Below, in pieces: positions 36,030 to 44,992 of a stretch of 64,000 bases of DNA (positions are counted from its first letter, which is position 1; every line of letters starts with the position of its first letter). The notes under the pieces were generated by a model. It was not told the origin of the DNA. It ran no database searches and worked only from the letters and a program-made list of their open reading frames with translations. Both the position numbers and the translations under genes were made by a program. Source of the DNA: a virus; the IMG/VR virus record IMGVR_UViG_3300044844_000854, positions 40,575 through 104,574 of that record; one strand, 5' to 3'.

Positions 36030-36371
36030 ATGTACACTCTAGAAAAAACCTGTGGCATTTTGACCACCAAAAAAGAATTCTTAGCAGTAAAAAATGCTGA
36101 AACTATGGCATTCATCAAGCACAATTTTGAAACATTTGAAAGTGTATACCAAGAAGTCGCTTATGCTCAAAAGAACACAGATGGCACTTATCATGTAGAA
36201 ATCATTGCTTGTTGGGTATCTCATGGACCTACAAATAGCCTTGTTGCAGTAGAACCTGTAAGCAAATTACAAAATCCTGATTGTGAAAGAACTGTTGCAA
36301 ATGTAAAAGCTAAGTCACCTAAAGAAGCTATTCTATCTGTTGTTAAGCCCATTGTGTACAATCGTGGATAA
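36030..36371 (+). CDS. Hypothetical protein, single-gene unit
   Basis: 113 residues from the ATG at 36030, giving a 60-base leader like its sister units; an ATG at 35985 would add 15 residues but leave a leader of about 17 bases. The leader carries ATCAACAAC. The protein is mixed alpha/beta with no recognised family (HVEIIACWVSHGPTNSLVAV). It is bounded by its own promoter and a terminator. Confidence 0.55.
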   Translation: MYTLEKTCGILTTKKEFLAVKNAETMAFIKHNFETFESVYQEVAYAQKNTDGTYHVEIIACWVSHGPTNSLVAVEPVSKLQNPDCERTVANVKAKSPKEAILSVVKPIVYNRG

Positions 36372-36440
36372 ATAGTAATTCACTTAGCATTGCTAATCTA
36401 TTGTGATGCTTACCATTATCTAGCAACCAAATATTAGACG

Positions 36441-36468
36441 ACCCCCTGATTATATTGGGGGTTTTTTT
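36441..36468 (+). terminator. Rho-independent terminator
   Basis: ACCCCC (36441-36446) pairs with GGGGGT (36457-36462), loop of 10, then a run of T. It separates the small unit from the DNA polymerase unit. Confidence 0.88.
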
Positions 36469-36499
36469 ATACCTAGAATTTAAATAAAAATGACAGTGT

Positions 36500-36528
36500 T
36501 TTACATTTATCATATAGAATGATATACT
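36500..36528 (+). promoter_or_regulatory. Promoter of the DNA polymerase gene
   Basis: TTTACA at 36500, 17 bases (no CTAAGA, but ATAGAATGA at the same place), TATACT at 36523. Confidence 0.6.
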
Positions 36529-36577
36529 TATTATATCAAAAACCAACCACCACCGAAAAAACGGAGGATTACAAAAG

Positions 36578-38488
36578 GTGATCAACAAACTAAAGAAAAC
36601 AATCATCTCTAGTGATACTGATTTACAATTACTAGAAGATGAACTATCAAGCTATGATACATATTGCTTTGATACAGAAACAACAAATGATAATGGTGAT
36701 GGTCTTGCATTTAATCGTTATATGTTTGGTTGCTCTATTGCAGTTAAACACAATGATAGGTGGAAAGGCTATTACATTTCTGTAAGACACAAAACTAACA
36801 ATCAAGTTAGCTTATTTGATAACAATCATTGTGAGAATTGCACACCTGAGAAAGTATCTAAAACAATACAAAATCTACTAAGCAATAAGCGAGTGATTAT
36901 TCACAATAGCCAATTTGAACGAGGTGTATTCAAAAACGAAAACATTGACTATAGCACCTTTAACATCATTGACACACTACCTTTAGCATGGTTACTTGAT
37001 CCTGAGAGGGAAGGTGGCAATGGTCTTAAAAATCTTGTTAAGCAACAACTCAAATATAAAATGACAGAGTTTTCTGCATTCAAAGAGTTTAAAGATGCAA
37101 GCCTAGCACCACAATCTACTATGTCTTTATATGCCGTAGACGATGTTGTTCAATTAGGTAAGCTATATGACAAACTATATCCTATGCTACTTAAAGATAG
37201 CCGTATGGCTAAAATATATCACGAGATATACCTAGAGTTAGTTAGCATCGCTTTTGAGATGCACTATGAAGGCATTGAAGTAGATACAGAAAAACTATCT
37301 TCACTTGCAAATGTTTGGGATATTGAATGTAGACAAATTGAACAAACAATCAAAGATAGTGTTAGACCAATGCTAAGCGACTCAGACATATCTGTGGATA
37401 AATTAAATATGGGTAGCTCTAAGCAACTATCCGAATTATTTATAGATACCTTGTGCCTATGGCAACCACTAGAGAATGATCGTGGTGGTAATGGTAGCTG
37501 GTCAACTGCTACAGATAATCTTAAAACATGGACAAAATCAAAATCTACACCTTTAGGTAAAGAGATTGCTACACATATTTTAAGACATCGTGAAATATCC
37601 AAACTATGCTCTACCTATGCAGAGCCACTTGCACAACTTGGTAATAGTGATGTAAGAAAGCGAATACATTGCTCACTTAATCCAATAGGCACAGCGACAG
37701 GTAGATTTTCCTGTACCAACCCCAACCTACAAACCATTCCTAGTAAATCCAAAGATGGTAAAATTATTAGAGAATGTTTTGTTGCTCAAAAAGGGTATAA
37801 GCTAATAGGTTGTGACTATTCACAAATTGAGCTTAGATTACTTGCACATTTCACTAAATCTAAACCACTTGTAGATGCATATCATGATGGTAAAGATGTA
37901 CATTCTGCCACTGCAAGTTCCATATTTCAAATACCTATTGATCAAGTAGATGAACAGAAGAGAAGAATTGGTAAAGGTATTAACTTTGCACTTATCTATG
38001 GTCAAGGTCCACGAGCCCTTGCAGAAAGTGTAGGTGTATCTGAGAGTGATGCAAAATTGTTTATCCAAAGATACTTTGACAATGTTAAAGGTGTTAAGGA
38101 ATGGAAATCATCTTATATAGAAGAATGTAGATCAAACCTAAACACTAAAACAATCTTAGGTAGAACACGATTATTGCCTGAATTTACAACTAAAGATCGT
38201 GAATTGGTAGCAAGAGCAGAAAGAGTATCTGTAAATACTCGTATTCAAGGTAGTGCAGCAGATTTGTGTAATTTAGCTATTCGTAATTTTTATCGTAAGC
38301 TACAAGAGTTAAAGATTGATGCAAAACTTCTCTTACAGGTACATGATGAAATCGTTGTAGAGTGTCGTGAAGATATTGTAGAGTATGTTAAGGATTTACT
38401 TGTAGACACAATGCAGAGTGTTGTTAAACTAGAAGTGCCACTTATAGCTGATCCTGCTATTGGTAATAATCTAAGAGAAACAAAATAA
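36578..38488 (+). CDS. DNA polymerase, family A, with 3'-5' exonuclease
   Basis: 636 residues from a GTG; CGGAGG lies 10 bases before it. Exonuclease motif I is FDTETT (D32, E34), motif II is in HNSQFERGVF, with Glu where Asp is usual, and motif III is YAVDD at about 185. Polymerase motif A is DYSQIELR (D413), motif B KRRIGKGINFALIYG (461-475), motif C VHDE (D590). No 5'-3' exonuclease domain, as usual in phage enzymes. It is the replicative polymerase. Altered exo II could lower proofreading, but a nearby Asp may replace it. Confidence 0.93.
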   Translation: MINKLKKTIISSDTDLQLLEDELSSYDTYCFDTETTNDNGDGLAFNRYMFGCSIAVKHNDRWKGYYISVRHKTNNQVSLFDNNHCENCTPEKVSKTIQNLLSNKRVIIHNSQFERGVFKNENIDYSTFNIIDTLPLAWLLDPEREGGNGLKNLVKQQLKYKMTEFSAFKEFKDASLAPQSTMSLYAVDDVVQLGKLYDKLYPMLLKDSRMAKIYHEIYLELVSIAFEMHYEGIEVDTEKLSSLANVWDIECRQIEQTIKDSVRPMLSDSDISVDKLNMGSSKQLSELFIDTLCLWQPLENDRGGNGSWSTATDNLKTWTKSKSTPLGKEIATHILRHREISKLCSTYAEPLAQLGNSDVRKRIHCSLNPIGTATGRFSCTNPNLQTIPSKSKDGKIIRECFVAQKGYKLIGCDYSQIELRLLAHFTKSKPLVDAYHDGKDVHSATASSIFQIPIDQVDEQKRRIGKGINFALIYGQGPRALAESVGVSESDAKLFIQRYFDNVKGVKEWKSSYIEECRSNLNTKTILGRTRLLPEFTTKDRELVARAERVSVNTRIQGSAADLCNLAIRNFYRKLQELKIDAKLLLQVHDEIVVECREDIVEYVKDLLVDTMQSVVKLEVPLIADPAIGNNLRETK

Positions 38489-38529
38489 TATAATCTAAGA
38501 TAAGTGTTTAATAAATAAGGAAAAACTGA

Positions 38530-38535
38530 TATAAT
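38530..38535 (+). promoter_or_regulatory. Extended -10 promoter box before the helicase gene
   Basis: CTGATATAAT gives a TGn extension to a perfect TATAAT. The -35 position (TTTAAT at 38507) is poor. Confidence 0.45.
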
Positions 38536-38570
38536 AGGTATTGCAAAAAAGATACCTTTAAGGAGCTTAA

Positions 38571-39881
38571 ATGAATACAACAGGCATGATATGTATGGCA
38601 AAAAACGGAATGTTAAAAAAAGATTTAGATAAGATCAAAAAAGACTTAACATTCATAGACTATACAGATGAACAATTTCCACAATATAAGCTATATATAG
38701 ATACAAGTGATTTTATTTATATACCTAGAGGATATGATGATTTTAAATACTACCAAGTAGAAAGCATAGACATACCAAACACTATGCAAGAAAAAACGGA
38801 ATTTAAAATCACCCTTAGAGAATATCAAAATAAAGCAGTAGATACACTATATGAAAATGTAATAGCTAAAGGTGGTGCAACTCTTATAGGTGGTTGTGGT
38901 ACAGGTAAAACAATTATGGGAATTGCAACTGCTATGAGAATAAAACATAAAACTTGTATCTTAGTGCATAAAGAGTTTTTGATTGAACAATGGATTGAAC
39001 GAATAGAGATGTCATGCTCAAATTGTAAGATAGGAATATGGCAACAAGATAAAATACCTGATGATGATTGTGATTTTGTAATAGCAATGGTGCAATCTCT
39101 ATATGCTAGAACATATCCAAGTGAAGTATATGATAGATTTGATTTGGTAATTACAGATGAAGTCCATAGGTTTTCTGCACCTACATGGCAAAACATTATT
39201 AGTAATTTTAAAGCTAGGTATAGAATAGGACTTACTGCCACACCCAATAGAAGAGATGGATTACAAGAAATATTTTACAATCATATAGGGAAATCTGTAT
39301 ATGAAATTCAAGGCACACTATTACAACCAACAATCTTTAGGTATGAAACTAAGATAGGGATAGCAATCAATAAATACACTGATTTTAAAGGTGGATTAAA
39401 CAATGCTAAACTACTTACAATCCTAGCAGAAAATAAAGATAGAAATACACAAATAGCAACACTACTTACCAATGCAAAAAAACGGAATAGGAAAATACTA
39501 TTATTATCAGATAGAATAACAATGCTAGATAACTTACTAGATATACTTACAGGTGGTATAGGTGAAACAGAAGATGTAAGGAAATATGTAGGTGGATTAT
39601 CTAGTAATGAGCGAGAACAAGCAAGTAAAGCTAAAATCATACTTGCCACTTATGGTATGGCACAGGAAGGACTTGATATTCCTGATATTGATACACTATT
39701 TCTAGCTACACCTAAAGCAGATGTTGTGCAAGCAGTAGGTAGAATATTAAGACCACACCCTGATAAACTTGAGCCTATTGTTATGGATTTTGTAGATCAT
39801 ACACCACTAACCTATGCTTTATACAAGAAGAGGAAAACAATGTATGAAACTAGCAACTATCTTATAAGAGATTATAAATGA
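38571..39881 (+). CDS. SF2 DNA/RNA helicase (UvsW/RAD25-like)
   Basis: 436 residues. Q-like start LREYQNKAVDTLYE, Walker A GGCGTGKT (107-114), motif II DEVH (196-199), motif III LTATPNRRDGL, motif V/VI YGMAQEGLDIPDIDTLFLATP and QAVGRILRP. This is the set of phage UvsW-type helicases that remodel branched DNA and restart replication. It follows the polymerase. Three in-gene A-tract/CGGA elements occur at 38599, 38791 and 39475, in different frames. Confidence 0.88.
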   Translation: MNTTGMICMAKNGMLKKDLDKIKKDLTFIDYTDEQFPQYKLYIDTSDFIYIPRGYDDFKYYQVESIDIPNTMQEKTEFKITLREYQNKAVDTLYENVIAKGGATLIGGCGTGKTIMGIATAMRIKHKTCILVHKEFLIEQWIERIEMSCSNCKIGIWQQDKIPDDDCDFVIAMVQSLYARTYPSEVYDRFDLVITDEVHRFSAPTWQNIISNFKARYRIGLTATPNRRDGLQEIFYNHIGKSVYEIQGTLLQPTIFRYETKIGIAINKYTDFKGGLNNAKLLTILAENKDRNTQIATLLTNAKKRNRKILLLSDRITMLDNLLDILTGGIGETEDVRKYVGGLSSNEREQASKAKIILATYGMAQEGLDIPDIDTLFLATPKADVVQAVGRILRPHPDKLEPIVMDFVDHTPLTYALYKKRKTMYETSNYLIRDYK

Positions 39882-39922
39882 CTATGCTTAAATAAAAACA
39901 TATATAAATAAAATCATAGCAC

Positions 39923-39951
39923 TTGAAAACTGATACTAAGTATGCTATTCT
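39923..39951 (+). promoter_or_regulatory. Predicted promoter
   Basis: TTGAAA at 39923, 17 bases containing ATACTAAGTATGC, TATTCT at 39946. It shares AGTATGCTATTCT with the SSB promoter at 32853. Confidence 0.6.
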
Positions 39952-40042
39952 TTTACTATATGAATTTGATTAACTGATTAACTTTTCTTATGTGATCACT
40001 TTCATAGAAAACAACAACAACAAAAACATTAGGAGTAGCCAA

Positions 40043-40501
40043 ATGGCAGAACTAATTCTTGCAAATGACTTGCCACAACCAAGCAGTATCGTGGCTAAAT
40101 TGCTCAAAATCAAGGTACTCAAGGATCAACTCGATCAACTCGAAGAAGAACTTAGAGCAGAATACAAATCAACAAATCCACCTAAGAAACAACAAACATC
40201 TTCAGGTGAAATCAGTGTTACAGAAACCCAAAGGCTCACATTCAACAATGATTTAGTATTAGCAGTTGCAACTGCAAAAGGCATTGATCCATGTGTTCTT
40301 GGTGAATTTGCTTTTAAGGCTGATGAAAAGAAAATCCAAGCAAGTATTTCTGCAGGCTTAATTACAAACGAAGAATTGAGTGGTGCCGTAAAAATTAGCA
40401 CCTTCGATAGATTCACCATCAAGCCAACTGAAAATGTTGTAAGTAGTCTTTCTGTACAAGCTAAATCTGTTTTATTACAGTTAGCATCTGAAAAGATTTA
40501 A
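40043..40501 (+). CDS. Hypothetical protein of the recombination region
   Basis: 152 residues from the ATG at 40043, which has AGGAG; an in-frame ATG at 39992 lies upstream of it without a ribosome site. A coiled coil covers about 15-45 (VLKDQLDQLEEELRAEYKS). The rest is a small alpha/beta domain. No family recognised. It shares its promoter sequence with the SSB gene, hinting at joint regulation, and it precedes the RecA cluster. Confidence 0.6.
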   Translation: MAELILANDLPQPSSIVAKLLKIKVLKDQLDQLEEELRAEYKSTNPPKKQQTSSGEISVTETQRLTFNNDLVLAVATAKGIDPCVLGEFAFKADEKKIQASISAGLITNEELSGAVKISTFDRFTIKPTENVVSSLSVQAKSVLLQLASEKI

Positions 40502-40566
40502 GTGTTCTGCATAGGTTTTTCTTCTACCAAGCACTACAATCACTTAAAAAAACGGAGTATTACAAA

Positions 40567-41265
40567 ATGGTAGTAGAAAAACCAATCCAACCAATCCAGC
40601 CACAAACAGTTAAAAATCCTGTGTTCTTTGAAGATGATGCACCTATTACTTCTATAGAAAAAGATAGCATTAAGAAGAAACAAAATTCTGCTTATTTTAG
40701 ATCCTACTATTTGAAGAATAAAGAGAAAATCCTACAAAGAAGAAAACACAGGTACTTAAACGACCCTGATTATAGAGAAATCATTCAAAGGTCTAAAGAG
40801 TTTGCTAAACTAAGAAACCTTGAAGTATCAAATAATCTAGAGTCTACTACTATTTCCCCTGTTGCTACAGGTAATCCACTTGCAAATAGAGCTAAGAAAC
40901 TCAAAATCAAATCACCTACTTTAGGTGAGGCTGTTGTCAAATTCTTAACGATTGGGCAACTTGCAGAGGCTATTGGCATTGCTGTGGCTACTTGTAGAAA
41001 ATGGGAACGAATGAATATTTTACCCCCTAGCAATTATCGAAATGAAGGTGGTCATAGATTATACTCTATTGATCAAGCACAACTTGCTACTGATATTTAT
41101 CATAAGCACCTAAATAAATTTGCAGATAAATGTGAAAAATGGCGATTGACAGAAGATTTTCAAAAAGAACTCTTTGACTCTTGGCAATCTTTACATATGG
41201 GGGTAAATCCAAATCGCTTTAAGCACACTGATCTATCTAAGCTAAACGATGCTTTAGATGAATAA
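40567..41265 (+). CDS. MerR-like helix-turn-helix protein
   Basis: 232 residues. FLTIGQLAEAIGIAVATCRKWERMNILPPS followed by GGHRLYSIDQA at about 124-165 is a clear MerR-type winged helix. The N-terminal part has a basic segment (YYLKNKEKILQRRKHRYLND) that could hold DNA or RNA. The C-terminal helical part has no known effector-binding pattern. It may be a transcription regulator or DNA-binding subunit of replication/recombination; in phages both occur. The A-tract/CGGAG element is its ribosome site. Confidence 0.75.
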   Translation: MVVEKPIQPIQPQTVKNPVFFEDDAPITSIEKDSIKKKQNSAYFRSYYLKNKEKILQRRKHRYLNDPDYREIIQRSKEFAKLRNLEVSNNLESTTISPVATGNPLANRAKKLKIKSPTLGEAVVKFLTIGQLAEAIGIAVATCRKWERMNILPPSNYRNEGGHRLYSIDQAQLATDIYHKHLNKFADKCEKWRLTEDFQKELFDSWQSLHMGVNPNRFKHTDLSKLNDALDE

Positions 41266-41290
41266 ACAACACACTAAACAAGGATATACC

Positions 41291-41563
41291 ATGACAACAG
41301 GTAAATCTTGGGTACAAGTAGGCGATAAAGCCGAACAAAAGACAATCCCAAACGAACAAATCAGCACACCAGCTACAATCACTGTATCTTCAGGTATCAC
41401 ACTCAATCTTGGCAACTATGAGTCACTTAGAGTAGATGTTGGTATCTCTTTACCATGCAAACCTACTAAGAAAGATGTAGAAGAAACTTATACTAAAGCA
41501 TTGCAATTTGTAGAAGAAAAACTTGCTGAACAGGTAGCTGAAATCAAATCAAATAAGAAGTAA
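41291..41563 (+). CDS. Conserved small phage protein upstream of recombinase
   Basis: 90 residues from the ATG at 41291 (AAGGATATACC before it); an ATG at 41258 overlaps the preceding gene. The pattern ITLNLGNYESLRVDVGISLP and then YTKALQFVEEKLAEQVAEI resembles small proteins often found near recombination or replication genes of phages and mobile elements. Beta strands followed by one helix. Biochemical role unknown. Confidence 0.6.
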   Translation: MTTGKSWVQVGDKAEQKTIPNEQISTPATITVSSGITLNLGNYESLRVDVGISLPCKPTKKDVEETYTKALQFVEEKLAEQVAEIKSNKK

Positions 41564-41571
41564 TATAATTA

Positions 41572-41600
41572 TTGACAAGTAAGTACATATCAAGTATGAT
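41572..41600 (+). promoter_or_regulatory. Sigma70-type promoter of the recombinase gene
   Basis: TTGACA at 41572, 17-base spacer, TATGAT at 41595. Start codon about 40 bases downstream. Confidence 0.75.
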
Positions 41601-41639
41601 AAATAGCCAACTATGAAATAGACAAACAAAGGCTATTAA

Positions 41640-42839
41640 ATGATGTTTAAAAAACCAAATAAAACGGATGTAGAAAAAACAACAGAAACTACACCTAAAC
41701 CAATCGAAACAAAGACAAGTGATACTTTTAATTCTTTATTGAAAGACATCAACAAGAGATATGGTGGAATGACTATTGTAAATGCTAAAACAAGTGCAGT
41801 ACTCAATAGAAGAAATCGTATCAAAACAGGGATATTTGCATTTGATCTTGCTTTAGGTGGTGGAATACCAACAGGCACAATCACTACAATCAAAGGTGAA
41901 TATTCAAGTGGTAAATCTGCAATTTCACATAAGATTGCATCTGCATTTCAAAGAGTGTGTAGAAATTGTGGTAATCCATTAGAAGAATGGAATGAAAGTA
42001 AAATGCAAGCTAAACTCATTCACTGTTGTGATCAACCTGAAAGAATGAGAGTTGTATGGTTTGATGCAGAAGGCTCATTTGATAATAATTGGGCATCTCG
42101 TCTTGGTATGCATTTAGATAGCACATTTGTTATTCGTACTGAATTTGCAGAACAAGGGATTGATGTTGCTGACACTGTTCTTAGATCAGGTGATTGTGAT
42201 TTACTTGTATTAGATAGTGTTGCACAACTTACACCATCTACAGAAATTGAAAATTCTGCTGAGAAATGGCAACAAGGATTACTTGCAAGACTAATGAATA
42301 AGGCTATGCGAAAATGGGTATCTGCTCAAAATGCAGGCTCACTTAATCGAGCATACTCACCTACAATTTTACTAATCAATCAAGTAAGATTAAACATTGG
42401 TGTAATGTATGGAAATCCTGAAACATCACCAGGTGGTAAGGGTATTGAATTTGCATCATCTGTTATTCTTAGGTGTAAGAGAAAAGGCTACAAGATGAAT
42501 AATGTTGATATGCCTATCGGACATGAGATGGAAATTGCAATTCAAAAAAATAAGACTGCACCACCTAACAGATCATGTGAGCTTACAATCCATATTCAAA
42601 ATGCAGACAATTACAGAGCAGGCTCTACTGATGAAATTGCTCAAGTGATTGCTCATGCTGAAAAATGGGGTGTGATTGAACGAAAAGGTGCTTGGTATCA
42701 ACTGTCTAAAGATCATAAAGCACAAGGGATTGAACAATCATCTATTCTTTTAGCTGAAACACCTGCATTACTACAAGCAATCAAAGATGCAACATGGCAA
42801 GCAGAAATGAAATACTTAGGTAATATTGACGATGAGTGA
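41640..42839 (+). CDS. RecA/UvsX-type recombinase with cysteine insert
   Basis: 399 residues. Walker A GEYSSGKS (86-93), Walker B DLLVLDSVAQLTPS, loop with NQVRLNIGVMYGNPETSPGGKGIEFASS (L2-like region), all as in RecA-family strand exchange proteins. Between the Walker A helix and the next strand is an inserted CRNCGNPLEEW segment followed some 15 residues later by CC, a likely zinc ribbon not found in common RecA. It catalyses strand exchange in phage recombination. Promoter TTGACA/TATGAT is directly upstream. Confidence 0.88.
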   Translation: MMFKKPNKTDVEKTTETTPKPIETKTSDTFNSLLKDINKRYGGMTIVNAKTSAVLNRRNRIKTGIFAFDLALGGGIPTGTITTIKGEYSSGKSAISHKIASAFQRVCRNCGNPLEEWNESKMQAKLIHCCDQPERMRVVWFDAEGSFDNNWASRLGMHLDSTFVIRTEFAEQGIDVADTVLRSGDCDLLVLDSVAQLTPSTEIENSAEKWQQGLLARLMNKAMRKWVSAQNAGSLNRAYSPTILLINQVRLNIGVMYGNPETSPGGKGIEFASSVILRCKRKGYKMNNVDMPIGHEMEIAIQKNKTAPPNRSCELTIHIQNADNYRAGSTDEIAQVIAHAEKWGVIERKGAWYQLSKDHKAQGIEQSSILLAETPALLQAIKDATWQAEMKYLGNIDDE

Positions 42840-43221
42840 ATTATCAAAAAAATTGGGGATTAAAAAACCTAAGCCTAATCTATTTGAAACTGAACAAAAG
42901 ACAAATAGACAAAGAGGTGATAAACACGAACAAGATACTGCAAATGAAATCAATGGTAATACACAACCAAATTCAGGTGCAACTGCATGGCAACGATATA
43001 AAGGAGATGTATCTAGTGATAACTTTTTATATCAATGCAAACTAACAGATAAGAATAGATTTACGATCAATGAAACGATCTTAGCTGAAATCACAAGACA
43101 AGCTAGAGTAAATCATAAAGACCCTGTTGTTGTGATCAAAATGGAAAGCATACAGAAACCAACACCTAATGAATGGTGTATGATACCTATGGAAGTGTAT
43201 AAATATTTAATAGGTGAATGA
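42832..43221 (+). CDS. PD-(D/E)XK nuclease, possible Holliday junction resolvase
   Basis: 129 residues from the ATG that overlaps the recombinase stop by 8 bases. RGDKHEQDTANEING supplies the N-terminal Glu, GDVSSDNFLYQCKLT gives the D...(Q)xK catalytic core, and a helix with TILAEITRQAR follows. This is the layout of small Holliday junction resolvase-like nucleases. Coupled translation with the recombinase fits a role in resolving recombination intermediates. Alternative: a repair endonuclease. Confidence 0.7.
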   Translation: MSELSKKLGIKKPKPNLFETEQKTNRQRGDKHEQDTANEINGNTQPNSGATAWQRYKGDVSSDNFLYQCKLTDKNRFTINETILAEITRQARVNHKDPVVVIKMESIQKPTPNEWCMIPMEVYKYLIGE

Positions 43222-43227
43222 AACTTT

Positions 43228-43256
43228 TTGACAAGTAAAATCAAACTAGATATGAT
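43228..43256 (+). promoter_or_regulatory. Sigma70-type promoter before the ParB-like gene
   Basis: TTGACA at 43228, 17 bases, TATGAT at 43251. An A-tract/CGGA element follows at 43285. Confidence 0.75.
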
Positions 43257-43317
43257 CTGATTGTTCATGTCTAAATACATGATATAAAAAAACGGAATAG
43301 CTAAAAAAGGATTTAAA

Positions 43318-44280
43318 ATGATTGAATACTCAAGAAGAAATGTAGATATATCTTTAGATAAAATCACTACTACATTTATCAGCAATCCAAGACAATCTTA
43401 TGATGAAGATTATATCACATCACTTATGCAGAGTATTGCAAGTATTGGTCAACAACAAGCAGTATGTGTATATGAAATTACTAAAGGTAAATATGGACTT
43501 GTATGGGGATTTTGTAGATTTAAAGCGATAGAAGAACTATCCAAGCATGGTGAAGGTGATAATACCATTCGTGCAGATATTTTAGATCCCAAGACTAATA
43601 TGGGGGATTTACTATTACTTAACCTACAAGAGAATGTTGTAAGAAAACAATTGACACCTTTAGAAGAGGCTAAGGCAATTGAATACCTACAAGATCATAA
43701 AACACAAGATGAAATTTGTGATGCTTTAGGTTGGTCAAAATCCCTATTTACACAAAGATCAAAAATCCTTAGCTATTCTGAAATCCTACAACAAGCTATT
43801 CAAGATGGATTACCTACTAGAGCAGCATCTCTTATCTCTGAATTACCAGAAGAATTACATGAGAAGTATATTGATATTGCAATGACTACATCTGTAGTTA
43901 AATTAAGAGAATTGATTGATGCTTATCTTAACTCTAATCAAGATGAAAGAGAGCCTGTTGATGTATCTAGCATTACACTTGATACAAATGATGAAGAAGA
44001 AGAACAAGAAGATAATGATACTGATTATATTGAGTCACCTACATTATCTAGAGCAGGTGATTTAAGGGATTTACTATTATCCTTACTATCTCAAGTTACA
44101 GATAGTGATGATCAAATTATGGCAGTTCAATCCATTGATTTTACAAGACTACTATCCGTTGATCAAGATCGCTTATTATCCGTCCTACAATTCTTAGCTA
44201 GTGATGATGATGATATTGAATATGAAGAAGTAGATGATGATGATGATGATGACTTTGATGATGATGATGATGATGAGTAA
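43318..44280 (+). CDS. ParB/Srx-fold protein with poly-Asp tail
   Basis: 320 residues. ISNPRQSYDEDYITSLMQSI and GKYGLVWGFCRFKAIEEL are the ParB N-terminal nuclease/CTPase-type motifs, then NLQENVVRKQLTPLEEAKAI and an HTH (TQDEICDALGWSKSLFTQRS). The tail (about 228-320) is very acidic and ends with a run of Asp coded by GAT repeats. ParB-fold proteins in phages act in partition, transcription or DNA-base modification. It is followed at 4 bases by a GT2 glycosyltransferase. No parA-type gene is seen, so plasmid-like partition is less likely. Confidence 0.8.
   Translation: MIEYSRRNVDISLDKITTTFISNPRQSYDEDYITSLMQSIASIGQQQAVCVYEITKGKYGLVWGFCRFKAIEELSKHGEGDNTIRADILDPKTNMGDLLLLNLQENVVRKQLTPLEEAKAIEYLQDHKTQDEICDALGWSKSLFTQRSKILSYSEILQQAIQDGLPTRAASLISELPEELHEKYIDIAMTTSVVKLRELIDAYLNSNQDEREPVDVSSITLDTNDEEEEQEDNDTDYIESPTLSRAGDLRDLLLSLLSQVTDSDDQIMAVQSIDFTRLLSVDQDRLLSVLQFLASDDDDIEYEEVDDDDDDDFDDDDDDE
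44209..44277 (+). repeat. GAT-rich microsatellite in the ParB-like gene
   Basis: Repeated GAT/GAC triplets encode the acidic C-terminus of the ParB-like protein. Length could vary by slippage. Confidence 0.7.
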
Positions 44281-44283
44281 TAA

Positions 44284-44988
44284 ATGATTACGGTAGCTAT
44301 TCCTGTATTTAATACTAAGCCTGCATATTTACTTGAGGCTATTCAATCAATCATATCACAAACATATACAGAATTTGAGTTAATGATACTTAATGATGGC
44401 TCTACATATCGAGATACACTTGCATTTTTAACTATTGTTGAAACACTTGATCCTAGAATTAGGTATATCAACTTTAAACAAAATCAAGGTATTGCAAAAA
44501 TAGGTAATGCAATCTTCTCTTTAGCTAAATATGATTTAATTGCAAGATTAGATAGTGATGATATTGCACTACCTACAAGACTTGAAAAACAAGTTAAATA
44601 CATGAATGAAAATCCAAATGTAGATATACTTGGAACAGGATTACACTTTTACCAATATGATGAAAAAAACGGTTGGTATAAAGGACAATCCCAAATATTC
44701 TACCCACAAATAGACAAACAGATTGCAACTAATTCTATGTGGTTTATCCACCAACCTTGTTGTATGTTTAGAAAAAGTAAAGACTTATACTATGATGAAA
44801 CTATAGAATACTTTGCAGAAGATTTTGATCTATTTATTCGTGCAATTAAACAAGGTAAGATACTACACAATTTAGATGATTACTTAAACCTATATCGCAT
44901 ACATAGTAATAGTTTATCTGCTCATCACTTTTCAAATCCTAAGCATTATGATAGAATGTTATTACTTAGAAAAACACTGTTAGGATAA
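44284..44988 (+). CDS. Glycosyltransferase family 2
   Basis: 234 residues. VAIPVFNTKPAYLLEAIQSI at the start, LMILNDGST, and ARLDSDDIALPTRLEKQV with the DxD-type metal/nucleotide-sugar site (DSDD at about 95-98) mark a GT-A fold family 2 enzyme. It lacks membrane helices. Acceptor unknown. The 4-base spacing to the ParB-like gene suggests a joint task, possibly sugar transfer to a modified base. One A-tract/CGGT variant lies at 44664. Confidence 0.87.
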   Translation: MITVAIPVFNTKPAYLLEAIQSIISQTYTEFELMILNDGSTYRDTLAFLTIVETLDPRIRYINFKQNQGIAKIGNAIFSLAKYDLIARLDSDDIALPTRLEKQVKYMNENPNVDILGTGLHFYQYDEKNGWYKGQSQIFYPQIDKQIATNSMWFIHQPCCMFRKSKDLYYDETIEYFAEDFDLFIRAIKQGKILHNLDDYLNLYRIHSNSLSAHHFSNPKHYDRMLLLRKTLLG

Positions 44989-44992
44989 TAAA

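Noticed and set aside
43318-44280. Plasmid-type partition system
   Set aside because: No ParA ATPase and no clear parS-like inverted repeats are next to the ParB-like gene.
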